Shown here: in pieces, positions 12,818 to 25,013 of the stretch
Layout of the letters: every line of letters starts with the position of its first letter
Position numbering within the stretch: the stretch's first letter is position 1
Assembly (NCBI GenBank): GCA_028023455.1
Contig: JAQFVV010000111.1
Span: 3,905,416 to 3,969,415, forward strand
Reading direction: 5' to 3'
Length of the DNA: 64,000 bases
Source: Epiperipatus broadwayi
Lineage: Eukaryota; Onychophora; Udeonychophora; Euonychophora; Peripatidae
Made by a program: the position numbers and the translations under genes
Notes under the pieces: model-generated
Databases searched by the model: none
What the model saw: only the letters and a program-made list of their open reading frames with translations
What the model was told of the DNA's origin: nothing

Positions 12818-13434
12818 TAATTTGTATAATCTTCATAGCATAAAATTATAAAAAAAAACTATGGCCAATATTTAAACAGAAAAAGTTTTGATAGATTTGT
12901 GTGATTGGATAAAAATAATTGAACTGATTTTAAATTGATATTTAAAATAAAACGGTGCTATTATTCAGACGCAGCTAAAATAAAGAAATAGAACATCAGC
13001 ATATATATATATAAATGATGCAACAATTCGTTTTTTTATATAAGCAATTAAAAATCAAATAATGAATTATGGAAATTTAAATGTTTTATAAACTGCTGAG
13101 CAATGTATTCTAGGTATTTAACATTGCCATAGGGCCAGAGTGCTATTGTCTCTGACCATAGAAAGGACTATGATTAAATAGTCACCTGTATAATGCCCAA
13201 AAACATCAAATATTCTGTCTTAAATGTCTAGATGAAACTAGTATGAAAACAACAACAGAAGAGGGGAATAACATCATTTCAAATGCATCACCAAGGAGTT
13301 TCTGCAAGTGATGCATGACTTACCAAAGAAAGATAACCAGAAGAGAAATAAACAGTATGTATGAAAGACACTATTTGCCAAACTCATGGACATTAATCAA
13401 ATTGATTTGAAGAAAGTTTTAATTTTATATATAT
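12818..13434. other. Noncoding, no feature seen
   Basis: AT-rich sequence with a slightly GC-richer patch at about 13110-13350. No open frame or motif recognised. It ends in a short (TA)n tract at 13427-13434, into which the next LTR element is inserted. Confidence 0.45.
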
Positions 13435-15648
13435 TGTAACGAGCACAGACGTTCATTACATTGTTGTTGTTTTTTTTATTAAACATGAAAGTAAATTAAA
13501 AAGTTCGCATTTAAAAATTTTCTTTTAGAATTAAAAATTGAAATTAAATATCATCTTAAACTCTTATATATTAAATCGCACAGATAATGAAAAATTATTA
13601 AAATAAAAATTTATTAAAGAAAAAGTATTTTAAAACTAAATTTTAAAAAGATTTGGAGATAAAATTATATCTTTAAATTTATCTTTAAATATATTTTTGA
13701 TTTGGAAAACAGGTTAATTAATCAGAAATGGAAATGATTGTTAATTAGTTAAATGTAAACCAGCCTTGGGCATTTAAAATGTAAAAACATCAGTCAGATA
13801 GGAAAACAATAGAAACTTTCAGCAAATGAAATAAATCCATTGGGAAATCGGACCTCAACGAAAAGGATCATCTCATCGATGACGTAATGTTAAGTCAATC
13901 CTTCGAATACGTATAAAAGGAAAATTTGGAAATTATTAATTAGTGACTAGTTATTGATGATTATTACGATGTAACAGCTAGGTGTTAGTGCTGAGGGGAT
14001 TGAAAAAGACGCACAGCTTCAATCCCTTCAGTTCTGCTAAGAAAGGAAGAAAAATGAGCCATCGTTTCTACATTGAGGACCAACTACACTAAAAAATCTC
14101 CGGATGGATAAATAAATCAGCCAACAGGATACCAATCTTCGGACGACGTGGGAATTCACGTTCAAACGGCAAGGAATATATGAAGATGAACTATTTAAAT
14201 AACCGTAAGAACTTTAAAATTTATGAACAGTAAATTAAAAACTTTTCCAGATTTAAATGATTGCAATATTATTCTATCTGACCAACATTATTTATTAATT
14301 AGTTATAATTTTATTTAATGTATTTATTTTGTAAAATCATTTCCATTTATTTATTTTTTGTTCTTTAAGTTTTATTATGATTTTTGTTTTCCGTTAAATT
14401 AATTATAAAAATGTTAAACTTAAGTCGGGCGTGAATGGCTGTATAGATTTGTAAAGTTATATTAGGGGAGGGTAATCTTAGGTTATTTATGTCGTTGTTA
14501 GATTGGGTCAATGGATTGGATATATTGATGTAGTTAGTAGATGTGATCGGAGATTCGCTACTGGCAGAATCGTTTATATATACGCCGCACTCACCCGTTT
14601 GCCTATGGAAGGAATTATAAGACGGAGAACGCAGTTCCTTTCTATGGAGTTTTTTTTTTTATTGTTCTTCTCGTTAGATAGATGTAATATTCCTATCTGA
14701 TTGAGAGTCAATGTCTTTTCCTAATTCTTTTGGTGCTGCCGTATTTCGTATTACATTGAATACATCGATGTATCAGATGGATTGATGCCAGTTTGACTGC
14801 GAATTTTAGCCTAAGGTTAAATAGGGATAGAATATTTTAATTTCAATGCAAATCTATGTAGTATTCATAATCGATTCTAAATAAAAAGGCATTAAATTTA
14901 AGTTGTTTATAGACGCTTGCATGGATTGTTTATCGGTTAACTATGTTTTGCGTTTTCATATTTGATCAAAATATATAGACATTCGATAAATAATGATACC
15001 TTACGGTGAGTATCTAAAATGTATTTATTCGGATGTCTTTTAAGTTATTGGTGACAATGCAAGTATCTTATGGTGAATACTATTGGGTTACATATAAATT
15101 TCCCTCCGCAATTGTCAGTAATCAATAATTTTATATTTTGATCGCTTATGTTTACTTTGGAATGTTTTTAACCATGTAATCTATGTAACCGATCTATAGC
15201 AACTTATTATAACAAGCTTTTATAATCCCATCTGTGCGAACTTAATTAAAATGTAAAATTAGAATGTAATAGTAATTAAAGGTAAATTAAAGTCAAAAAA
15301 TCAAAGTTAAAAAAATAATGTTAAATGTTAAAATGTAAAACTAATAATAAAATAATTTTAAATCTTATATATATGTGCATAAATAAATGTTTGTATGCTA
15401 ATTACTGGCAGTGGCTTATTTTATTTATTTTTTTAATGTTGAAATCTAATTAGATAAGATATGATATTATTAAATCTCTGCTACTCCCTGAGCTAGTGAC
15501 ATGGGCTAACGACCGGATGCAAAAAAAAAAAAAAAAATTTTTTTTTGACTTACGTATCTGCCTTCTTTATAAATATTTCTAGGTTCAAATGCCTAGGTGG
15601 CGCCCTGTAGTGCAGATTACATTAAGTACCCTTCTCCGGATCGTTACA
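13435..15648 (+). repeat. Left LTR of the 13.4-18.6 kb element
   Basis: 2214 bp. It carries a TATAAAAGG box at 13912, short TA(C/T)GGTGA-type motifs near 15003 and 15070, and near its end an A-run followed by a T-run (about 15520-15546). Open frames such as 14503-14700 are not maintained as frames in the right copy and are not treated as genes. Confidence 0.88.
13912..13920 (+). promoter_or_regulatory. TATA box in LTR
   Basis: TATAAAAGG about 480 bp into the LTR, repeated at 16861-16869 in the right copy. It is the best core-promoter candidate in the element and implies plus-strand transcription. Inferred from sequence only. Confidence 0.45.
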
Positions 15649-16383
15649 ATGGCTTTCCCAACTCGGGCCGATCTTTAATAAACCACGTATACCCTGAACA
15701 AATTCTTCTCAAAATGAAACATTTTATCTGTTTACATAAAGTCGTATACTTTAAATCTTATAAAAGCTCTGCCAGTAAAAGAAATAGCACATATATTAAA
15801 CACGGGAAAGTATAAATAGTTTTAAACTGTATTTCGTTGGAAAGAAAGTCAAAAGGTTGCGATTGATATGTTTTTTTTTGTTGTTGTTGTAATATAAATT
15901 ATGTTTTAATGTGTATAGGAGCGCATAGCCACGTAAGTTTATGATCGAAATGTGGTGCCTTACGATGAGTACCTTTGGGAATTACTTAAGTGTAACCCTA
16001 TTTATGCATTTCAATCAGTCATAAATAAGTTGGTGGTATTTATAATTGTTCTGCAAATATACACGTTTAAACCCTTTATTTCTTAAAACATATTAATCTC
16101 AATGCGGCCTTCTTTAAATAGATAATTTATAAAATGACTTGCTTGTCATGCCATGTGTAAAAATAAAATGTATAAAATAAAATAGAACACTTGTGGAGAG
16201 GGGTGTAAACATAAACGGTCCTTAGGTAAGCGATGGTAAACATTTTTCTTTTTGTATATAGACTTTTTGTAAAATTATTAACCGGATGTTTTGTAAATGT
16301 CTTCGTCAATCGTGTACCGTAATTACTAACCCTAAGTAAAATATTTTTTTTTTGATCATTTTTTTTAAGTAACTTTACTGATA
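15649..16383. other. Interior of the LTR element, noncoding
   Basis: 735 bp with no retroviral-type protein motif. The first bases, ATGGCTTTCCCAACTC, put a TGG one base from the LTR as in primer-binding sites, but the rest does not match a tRNA 3' end I recognise. A segment near 15960-16060 (CTTACGATGAGTACC and following) resembles LTR sequence near 15000-15130, so the interior may be partly LTR-derived. Confidence 0.6.
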
Positions 16384-18596
16384 TGTAACGAGCACAGACG
16401 TTCGTTACATTGTTGTTTTTTTTTTTATTAAACATGAAAGTAAATTAAAAAGTTCGCATTTAAAAATTTTCTTTTAGAATTAAAAATTGAAATTAAATAT
16501 CATCTTAAACTCTTATATATTAAATCGCACAGATAATGAAAAATTATTAAAATAAAAATTTATTAAAGAAAAAGTATTTTAAAACTAAATTTTAAAAAGA
16601 TTTGGAGATAAAATTATATCTTTAAATTTATCTTTAAATATATTTTTGATTTGGAAAACAGGTTAATTAATCAGAAATGGAAATGATTGTTAATTAGTTA
16701 AATGTAAACCAGCCTTGGGCATTTAAAATGTAAAAACATCAGTCAGATAGGAAAACAATAGAAACTTTCAGCAAATGAAATAAATCCATTGGGAAATCGG
16801 ACCTCAACGAAAAGGATCATCTCATCGATGACGTAATGTTAAGTCAATCCTTCGAATACGTATAAAAGGAAAATTTGGAAATTATTAATTAGTGACTAGT
16901 TATTGATGATTATTACGATGTAACAGCTAGGTGTTAGTGCTGAGGGGATTGAAAAAGATGCACAGCTTCAATCCCTTCAGTTCTGCTAAGAAAGGAAGAA
17001 AAATGAGCCATCGTTTCTACATTGAGGACCAACTACACTAAAAAATCTCCGGATGGATAAATAAATCGGCCAACAGGATACCAATCTTCGGACGACGTGG
17101 GAATTCACGTTCAAACGGCAAGGAATATATGAAGATGAACTATTTAAATAACCGTAAGAACTTTAAAATTTATGAACAGTAAATTAAAAACTTTTCCAGA
17201 TTTAAATGATTGCAATATTATTCTATCTGACCAACATTATTTATTAATTAGTTATAATTTTATTTAATGTATTTATTTTGTAAAATCATTTCCATTTATT
17301 TATTTTTTGTTCTTTAAGTTTTATTATGATTTTTGTTTTCCGTTAAATTAATTATAAAAATGTTAAACTTAAGTCGGGCATGAATGGCTGTATAGATTTG
17401 TAAAGTTATATTAGGGGAGGGTAATCTTAGGTTATTTATGTCGTTGTTAGATTGAGTCAATGGATTGAATATATTGATGTAGTTAGTAGATATGATCGGA
17501 GATTCGCTACTGGCAGAATCATTTATATATACGCCGCACTCACCTGTTTGCCTATGGAAGGAATTATAAGATGGAGAACGCAGTTCCTTTCTATGGAGTT
17601 TTTTTTTTATTGTTCTTCTCATTAGATAGATGTAATATTCCTATCTGATTGAGAGTCAATGTCTTTTCCTAATTCTTTTGGTGCTGCCGTATTTCGTATT
17701 ACATTGAATACATCGATGTATCAGATGGATTGATGCCAGTTTGACTGCGAATTTTAGCCTAAGGTTAAATAGGGATAGAATATTTTAATTTCAATGCAAA
17801 TCTATGTAGTATTCATACTCGATTCTAAATAAAAAGGCATTAAATTTAAGTTGTTTATAGACGCTTGCATGGATTGTTTATCGGTTAACTATGTTTTGCG
17901 TTTTCATATTTGATCAAAATATATAGACATTCGATAAATAATGATACCTTACGGTGAGTATCTAAAATGTATTTATTCGGATGTCTTTTAAGTTATTGGT
18001 GACAATGCAAGTATCTTATGGTGAATACTATTGGGTTACATATAAATTTCCCTCCGCAATTGTCAGTAATCAATAATTTTATATTTTGATCGCTTATGTT
18101 TACTTTGGAATGTTTTTAACCGTGTAATCTATGTAACCGATCTATAGCAACTTATTATAACAAGCTTTTATAATCCCATCTGTGCGAACTTAATTAAAAT
18201 GTAAAATTAGAATGTAATAGTAATTAAAGGTAAATTAAAGTCAAAAAATCAAAGTTAAAAAAATAATGTTAAATGTTAAAATGTAAAACTAATAATAAAA
18301 TAATTTTAAATCTTATATATATGTGCATAAATAAATGTTTGTATGCTAATTACTGGCAGTGGCTTATTTTATTTATTTTTTTAATGTTGAAATCTAATTA
18401 GATAAGATATGATATTATTAAATCTCTGCTACTCCCTGAGCTAGTGACATGGGCTAACGACCGGATGCAAAAAAAAAAAAAAAAAATTTTTTTTTTGACT
18501 TATATCTGCCTACTTTATAAATTTTTCTAGGTTCAAATGCCTAGGTGGCGCCCTGTAGTGCAGATTACGTTAAGTACCCTTCTCTGGATCGTTACA
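16384..18596 (+). repeat. Right LTR of the 13.4-18.6 kb element
   Basis: 2213 bp, nearly identical to the left LTR. Most differences are transitions at CpG sites (for example CG in one copy against TG or CA in the other near 16960, 17380, 17520, 17545 and 17572). The final TCGTTACA is followed by (TA)n. Confidence 0.88.
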
Positions 18597-18761
18597 ATAT
18601 ATATATATTTATGAAAAGCAAAAACAAGTTATATATATGTAAACTTGCTATCATTTGTATTTATGATCAATAGATGGAGCTTTACCAAGACCTCCAAACA
18701 AAGCATATTTTTGTTTATATAAACGTAGAGTCAGAATTCACTGTCTTTTTCGTTGGCTACA

Positions 18762-18796
18762 CCTTCAGATCAGCTGATTTGCTATCATCAGTGAAG
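18762..18796 (-). ncRNA. Hammerhead remnant, deleted core (monomer 1)
   Basis: Stem I (CCTTCA/TGAAGG), CTGATGA and the end of stem III are present, but 12 bases covering the 3' half of stem II and the GAAA core are missing relative to the copy at 19163-19209. It should not self-cleave. Its cleavage position lies 401 bp from that of monomer 2. Confidence 0.7.
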
Positions 18797-19162
18797 GATA
18801 GGAGTTAGAAACTAGACCTAAACACTAACTCCAAGCGTTTATGCAACAAGTTCCTATCAGTTTGCAAGCATGAATTTTTTAGACATGTAAATGTCTTCAA
18901 ACCCAGCTTATTAAGCCAGATAGCTATATGGGTCTGATATCAGTTCAGTTTCACCACATAATCAAAGCTTCTGCAATATATATCATTGCAAGAAACTCCA
19001 AAGGTACATTTATGAAAAACAAAAACAAGTTATATATATGTAAACTTGCTATCGCTTGTATTTATGATCAATAGATGGAGCTTTACCAAAACCTCCAAAC
19101 AAGCATATTATTGTTTACATAAACATCAGAGTCAGAATTCACTGTCTCTTTCATTGGCTCCA

Positions 19163-19209
19163 CCTTCAGATCAGCTGATTTCAAGCTGATTTGCTATCAT
19201 CAGTGAAGG
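19163..19209 (-). ncRNA. Hammerhead ribozyme, type I (monomer 2)
   Basis: On the minus strand, stem I is CCTTCA pairing with TGAAGG (6 bp). The core is CTGATGA; stem II is AGC/GCT closing a small loop, with a U-U next to the core; then GAAA. Stem III is the self-complementary TCAGCTGA, which can only form about 3 bp with a 2-nt loop. The predicted cleavage follows GATC, between plus-strand positions 19169 and 19168. All invariant core bases are present. A very short stem III is known from newt, schistosome and retrozyme hammerheads, which work best as dimers. Fold deduced by hand. Confidence 0.75.
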
Positions 19210-19696
19210 ATAGGAGTTAAAAACTAGACCTAAACACTAACTCCAAGTGTTTATGCAACAAGTTCCTATCAGTTTGCAAGCATGAATTTTTTAGACATGT
19301 AAATGTCTTCAAACCCAGCTTATAAAGCCAGATAGCTATATGGGTCTGATATCAGTTCAGTTTCACCACATAGTCAAAGCTTCTGCAATATATATCATTG
19401 CAAGAATCTTCAAAGGTACATTTATGAAAAACAAAAACAAGTTATATATACGTAAACTTGCTATCGATTGTATTTACCAAGACCTCCAAACAAGCATATT
19501 TTTGTTTACATAAATGTCAGAGTCAGAATCCACTATGTGGTAAAACTGAACTGATATCAGACCCATATAGCTATCTGGCTTGATAAGCTGGGTTTAAAGA
19601 CATTTACGAATCTAAAAAATTTATGCTTGCAAACTGATAGGAACTTGTTGCATAAATGCTCGGAGTTAGTGTTTAGGTCTAGTTTCTAACTCCTAC

Positions 19697-19743
19697 CCTT
19701 CACTGATGATAGCAAATCAGATTGAAATCAGCTGATTTGAAGG
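19697..19743 (+). ncRNA. Hammerhead ribozyme in the inverted copy
   Basis: Plus-strand copy with stem I CCTTCA/TGAAGG, CTGATGA and GAAA intact, and stem III TCAGCTGA. The predicted cleavage follows GATT at 19737 (U at position 17, allowed). Stem II is weakened: the 3' half reads GAT instead of GCT. Activity is uncertain. Confidence 0.65.
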
Positions 19744-19845
19744 TGGAGCCAATGAAGGAGACAATGAAATCTGACTCTGACATTTATGTAAACAAAAATA
19801 TGCTTGTTTGGAGTCTTGGTAAAACTCCATCTATTGATCATATAT

Positions 19846-22800
19846 ATATATCTTTGTAAAATTCTATTTTTTTTTGATACTTAAAAACCTGAATGTCTAC
19901 AACTTGGAAGAGGCCACTGTAACTAGAATCAACAAAGTACAGGGTTGGGATATTATTAAGTTAGACAATTTTTTTTGTTGTTAAATAAAGTTAAGGATAC
20001 CTCTTCTTTCATAGTGTCTTAGCATTTGTTCATCATCATTCTTGTATGGAATGAGGTAAGATTTTTTGATAATATTTCATATTAAGTACATTCACTACTA
20101 CAGGACAATGTTTGCATTTTATTTGTTTATTGTTAACTAACAATTGTTTATGTTTATTTTTTCAGTATGAAAGATTAATCTAGTGTGGATGCTCTTTTCT
20201 ATCAACTTTAGGCAATTTTACATACATAGGGGGGGGTCTCCAAAGAAAAAGGAACTTCTACATCTGGAATTGGATAATGAAGCTATTGTATATACATTGA
20301 TATAATACTGTAAAATAGTTAGTCTGCTTCACAATCATTGTAATAATAAATTAATGGTTTTTTAAGAATTTTTATTCACTTTGTCAATATTTTGTGCCTT
20401 GTCTTGTATATCTTTCATGGGTAAGAGTTGGAATAATAAACACATTTAGTCATTAATATAGTAGAGATGCATATTTGGCACATACAAAAATATATACATA
20501 TTTTTTTATATCATATTAAAAGAGTTTTGAATTTTATTTTGTTAGGCAATAAATGTTGTTAACTTGATTTTTATTAAATGGTATCTAGTTTGTCAAAATT
20601 ATTTTATTCATTCATTAATTCACAACTGGATGTACTTGCATATATACAATAATATCGTAATATGGTTAGATGGATCTTTAATTGAAACCTATATAGAGGT
20701 GTGATAATTGCTATGTAGAGTAAATTCACCCCTGAAAAGAGCCCAAGGCAACATTATCTCTGAATTTGAATACTGATGCATAATGAAATCCAAAAAAAGG
20801 GTGAGATATGGTTGAACTAGATGAAGTTGTATCTAAATTTAATGTGTAAATCCGGAGCTAACCAGTTGGAGGTGGATAATATCTTTGGTTAGATACTTTA
20901 TCATGTCATTCACAGCATTATACCAGAAGATCCTAGATCTGACCATAGTGAGATGCACCCCCCCCTTTTCTGGCGAACAGTTACATCATAGAAAAAGAAT
21001 ATAAATGGCCATTTTATGTTGACTAAAATAATTTTAAAAATAGACTGGAAAATTATTATTGTTTAAATTAGGGAAGATTATTATTCTAATATTTATGTAT
21101 AATTTGAAGTACTTTGTGTTGTAGCAGATAAATAACATATTTAGTTTATTTTACATTAAAATATTTTCATTCCCTTATTGAAGTGTTAAGTGTTTTTTAG
21201 AAAAACTCAAACTTTATTATTTTCTAATATAGTTAATTGTTAATAATAATATGTAATTAAAAGTATTATGTTTTAAGTGATATTTTTTTCTTTCTTCACA
21301 TACTTCTCATCTGTTCATTGATATTCTGACATCATTTGAATTTATGAATGTCAAATACAAGTTAATGTTCTAATAATTAAGCTATATACAATTCCTGTAG
21401 TACACTTTTATTGGTAAAGTTACTAATATCTGAGATAATTATGATTAAAATAACATTAAAAGTGTCCTAATGATCAATGTTAATATAGTTAAAATGTATT
21501 TCAAAAGATACATAGTTTGAAGTTTTTAAAAAGGATTTAAAAATTCATCTGTATAGTGGAAACAGTTTAATACATAATTATAAGTAAAATGTAGCATTAT
21601 AAATTATCAGAAAAAGAATATCAATTTTATGCTATAATTTAAGTATTATGTGCAATTGTTTAACACAACTTCTAGCCAAATAGTGAAGTTGAAAATATTT
21701 TTTATAAACAACTACCTATTGAAGTTGTTTTTAATCAAAATTATTAATGATGAGATGGTATGCAGAACAAAGTTTATACTTTTGAATTAATTAGATTAAT
21801 GTTTTGTGCACATTAGAACAGTGATAAGATAATAAAATTGAACTGAAAGTGTGTGCATGGATTTTCAGTAAGTAATAAAAAAAATCTTGTTCTCCCTAAG
21901 TAAATGCTCAAGTTTTGATAAAAGTATATCTCAAGAAATAACTACAACCATTGAAAATTTAAGTTTAGGATTATTATTATTACATTAAATGACTTTAAAA
22001 TATAACATCGTTTTCAGAATAGAAATCTGAGTTTAAATTTACAGAAATTTTTTGATATCAAAAAAATGTTGACTTTTCTTAGCTATTTTCATATTGATAT
22101 TGAAACAATAGTTTAAAATAACTCAACTTACTGTTAGTTGTTTCAATGAAAAATTTATCAGAGATTTGATAACAGTAAAACTTGAATGAAAACCATTTAC
22201 AAAACAGAATTTTAATGTATTTCCTTATTATCATTTCTACATTTCCTACAACTTGCATAAAACAATTATATTATCAAAACTGTTGACATTAATTATAAAT
22301 CACTAACTATAGGGTTGACTGTATTCACATGTTTCAGTGAACAAGTTTTATTTAATTCATATTCAAAAAGAAATTCAAATTTATTAAATAGCTGACGCTA
22401 CCTCTATTGATATAAACTTAGCTTATGATTTTATTTGGAAAAAAGTTCTAAAGGTTTTTAAGTTCATTAAAATGCAGAACATTAACTTATTTGACAAACT
22501 GCTCTCCAAGAGAAAAAAATCAAGGGATACTTAATAATCTTTAATAGATATAAATTTCTACAGAACTCTACACAAGATTTAGTTCTTTCATCTACTCTAT
22601 TTAGTAATGACAAAATAATTCTGGAAATTTCCTTAAGTCGATATTAATATTTAGACTTGACAAAAACGAACCTTTTCAGAAATAGAAAAGTTTATATAAG
22701 AAAAAAATGAAAACCCCCTCCCCCAAACTGCAGTCTTATTTCTACTACAGAAAATACAATACATTCAACTTTCTTTTAACCATCAGAAGATCATTTCATA

Positions 22801-24477
22801 ATCTCGATATAATCTTTTCCAACAATAGAATAAAACAATATTCTTTCCCATTTTATTCAGATTAGATCTAAAATAAATTTTAAGAAATAACTTCATTGCA
22901 AAGATGGTATCATTACTTCAAATTTTAGTACCAGCTTATTGTGCATCTTTTTGGACAAAAAGTCTTCACCTAAACTTCTTATTATTCAATTAAATATTTT
23001 GCCTGTTTTAATAACAGTTATGTGCAAGCATAAGAAATGGTCATCATATGATGTTTAGTGGTTTAACATCAATCCTGCATAATAGGATAGTGGTGGCTAT
23101 GGTTATTAAAAAACCAAAGACACCAAAATGTGTGGGTACTGAACTGAGTTCAGACTCATATGACTATATAAGCTATTGAGCTTAGATTGAAAATATTGTA
23201 TTTTCAATTTTATTTTCATAGTTTTGTTTTTAAGTAGAGATAAAAGGTGGCTACTGGAGGGTTGCATTATATCCTAAGTTCTAAGTGCAGTGCTCTCAGA
23301 TCCAGGGTTCCTCAGTAACAAAGGTCAAAATTCAGAAACTAGTCTGGGGATATTGGATAAGTAGGCACTAGATGAGGATTTTATGCACAAGACTTCTGGC
23401 ATCCATTGATTACTCTGTCTGGCACTGAGTGGAACTACTATATAAAGAGTTTTGCCTGTTTTAAATAATCTCTTGAAAAATATTATTAACAAATTCAAAG
23501 TCTATCCTTTTGCAGGAACTTTTTGATCTTTCATATTTTTTCATAAGATATCACAAGGTAATTGCCTCCGAAAATATATAAAAATTGGTAACACCAGCTG
23601 AATTTGATCTTCATCTAAATATGATTCCAGTCTCAAACACAGATTCAAATTATTTCCCCATGATTGGAGTCTCCTGTTTTATAAGTTCAATTTAACAATT
23701 ATTATTCTATGCTGATATTGTCAAACTCTCAATTGTTGAATGCAAAATGTATTTAATAATACAGTGCGGCATTTATGGACGTAATAAAGTCACTAGTAAC
23801 TTTTTTACCTGGTTGAGATCCCTACAGATTTTTTATATATTTTGTTAATAATTATGCTGTTTGAAAAGAAAAAAAATATTCTAAATAAAAATAAAATTGT
23901 TGATATAGTCAAATGAATAAGCAGATTTATTGATTTTTTTATTTTTAAAATATATAAAAATATATCATACACTTTGAATTGATGATTTTATAAGTCTAAA
24001 TAGAAATATAGCAACACGTCACTAAAGTATATTTTAAGATGTTCTGTTTTTTACTATTAAAATATTTTTGTACATGCACAATTTTTATATGTAAAATCTA
24101 TTGTTTTATATATTTTTTTCACTTGTTAATATTTTTGTTCTATTTTAATGTAATTCTTTTGAAAATCAAAGTTAATATTATATACATTAGAACAGTTACA
24201 ACATGTAAATGGTCTACTAAAAATTACTTTTTCCTATTTCAACGAAAAACAATCATCTATATTACTGAAGAATGTGTTTTTTTATATTAATGACTTATAA
24301 GTAAACAGAAATTACAGTTTTACTGTTTTTACCCGTGGGGAGTATTGTTAAAAATTAAGAACTGTGTTTTAACTGTTTAGTAGATTTAAGTCAATTAAGC
24401 CGCAATAGTTAGTTACAATTTAAATTAAGTTTGTCGTGTAAAAAAATAACACACACACACACACATATATATATATG
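19846..24477. other. Noncoding stretch, no supported gene
   Basis: 4.6 kb of AT-rich DNA. A run of eight G at about 20229 and nine C at about 20957 stand out but do not flank anything recognisable. A GC-richer patch at about 23040-23470 has no open frame. One plausible splice-acceptor string (TTTTGCAG near 23513) is not backed by an adjacent coding exon. The 83-codon frame at 24039-24290 is Phe/Ile/Tyr-rich and composition-driven. Confidence 0.45.
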
Positions 24478-24547
24478 TGTAAATTAATTAGTAAATGGGA
24501 TGATTGTTATATATATATATATAATCTCAATTACTAATTAATTTACA
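24478..24547. repeat. Perfect 17-bp inverted repeat flanking (TA)n
   Basis: TGTAAATTAATTAGTAA at 24478-24494 and its exact reverse complement at 24531-24547 enclose a 36-bp spacer with (TA)n. A CA/TA microsatellite precedes it. It could extrude as a cruciform or be a minimal foldback element. Confidence 0.8.
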
Positions 24548-25013
24548 TCCATATTAACCGCTAAAAATATTAAATTTATATATATATTAAACTGACTCTC
24601 CAATTTTCAAAATATTGATTTGTCATGCCTTAATCTGGCTATAACTTTTATTTTTTATTTATTCATATATTGATAATTGTAGAATTAATTTCAATTTTTT
24701 CTTAACTACTATCAAAACAAGAAGCTTGTATGATCTAAGTTCTTGTAGGATCTGTGTTTTATTAAGACTTCTATCGTTAAAACATTGTTATGTACATTAA
24801 TAGCAAGTAGCAGCTTTATTTGTAACTAATTTAATACATTTCAATTTGCATCATGTTTAAGCAAATTATATACTATTAAACACTTCACAGGAGATTAGTG
24901 AAATTTATAAATTCATTTTAATGCTAAATTATATAACCTATTTTTTAATAAAAATAATTTATATGGCGAATTTTGTAAATGTATTAAATCATTGCTTATA
25001 AAAGTTATATATA

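Larger units (their letters stand above)
13435..18596 (+). mobile_element. LTR element with 2.2-kb LTRs and 735-bp interior (coding-poor)
   Basis: Two direct repeats of about 2.21 kb (13435-15648 and 16384-18596) differ at roughly 1% of positions by eye and enclose 735 bp. Each repeat begins TGTAACGA and ends TCGTTACA, an exact 8-bp inverted terminus obeying the TG...CA rule for LTRs. The element sits between (TA)n runs; a 4-bp duplication ATAT is possible but cannot be proven in that sequence. A TATAAAAGG box at 13912 and 16861 suggests plus-strand transcription and is the only basis for the strand given. No gag, protease, RT or integrase is present, and I find no convincing primer-binding site. 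It resembles non-autonomous LARD/TRIM-type derivatives. A tandem pair of solo LTRs around unrelated DNA is the alternative. Confidence 0.82.
18608..19845 (-). repeat. Hammerhead-bearing ~400-bp tandem repeats (retrozyme-like), last part inverted
   Basis: Two complete head-to-tail monomers begin ATTTATG at 18608 and 19008 (400 and 412 bp). A partial third starts at 19420 and breaks off near 19533. There the sequence flips and runs in inverse orientation (19535-19845). The 12-bp size difference matches a deletion inside the ribozyme of the first monomer. Monomers have no coding capacity. Each carries a hammerhead core on the strand opposite to the window's plus strand (plus strand in the inverted part). 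The cluster is bordered by (TA)n on both sides and begins next to an LTR end. Metazoan retrozymes are tandem repeats of about 170-400 bp carrying type I hammerheads, so this architecture fits that class. A satellite or Penelope-derived terminal repeat are alternatives. Confidence 0.85.

Noticed and set aside
14503-14700. 65-codon frame in the 2.2-kb LTR
   Set aside because: The equivalent frame in the right LTR is not preserved; the right copy instead shows an open frame on the opposite strand.
15649-15670. Primer-binding site after the left 2.2-kb LTR
   Set aside because: TGG is one base from the LTR, but the rest does not match the 3' end and T-arm layout of any tRNA I can recognise.
23505-23520. 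Splice-acceptor-like TTTTGCAG suggesting a host exon
   Set aside because: No open frame with coding character follows and no matching donor was found.
24039-24290. 83-codon Phe/Ile/Tyr-rich frame resembling a membrane protein
   Set aside because: T-rich DNA always gives such frames; no start context, splice site or homology supports it. The same applies to 26246-26467 and 61202-61411.
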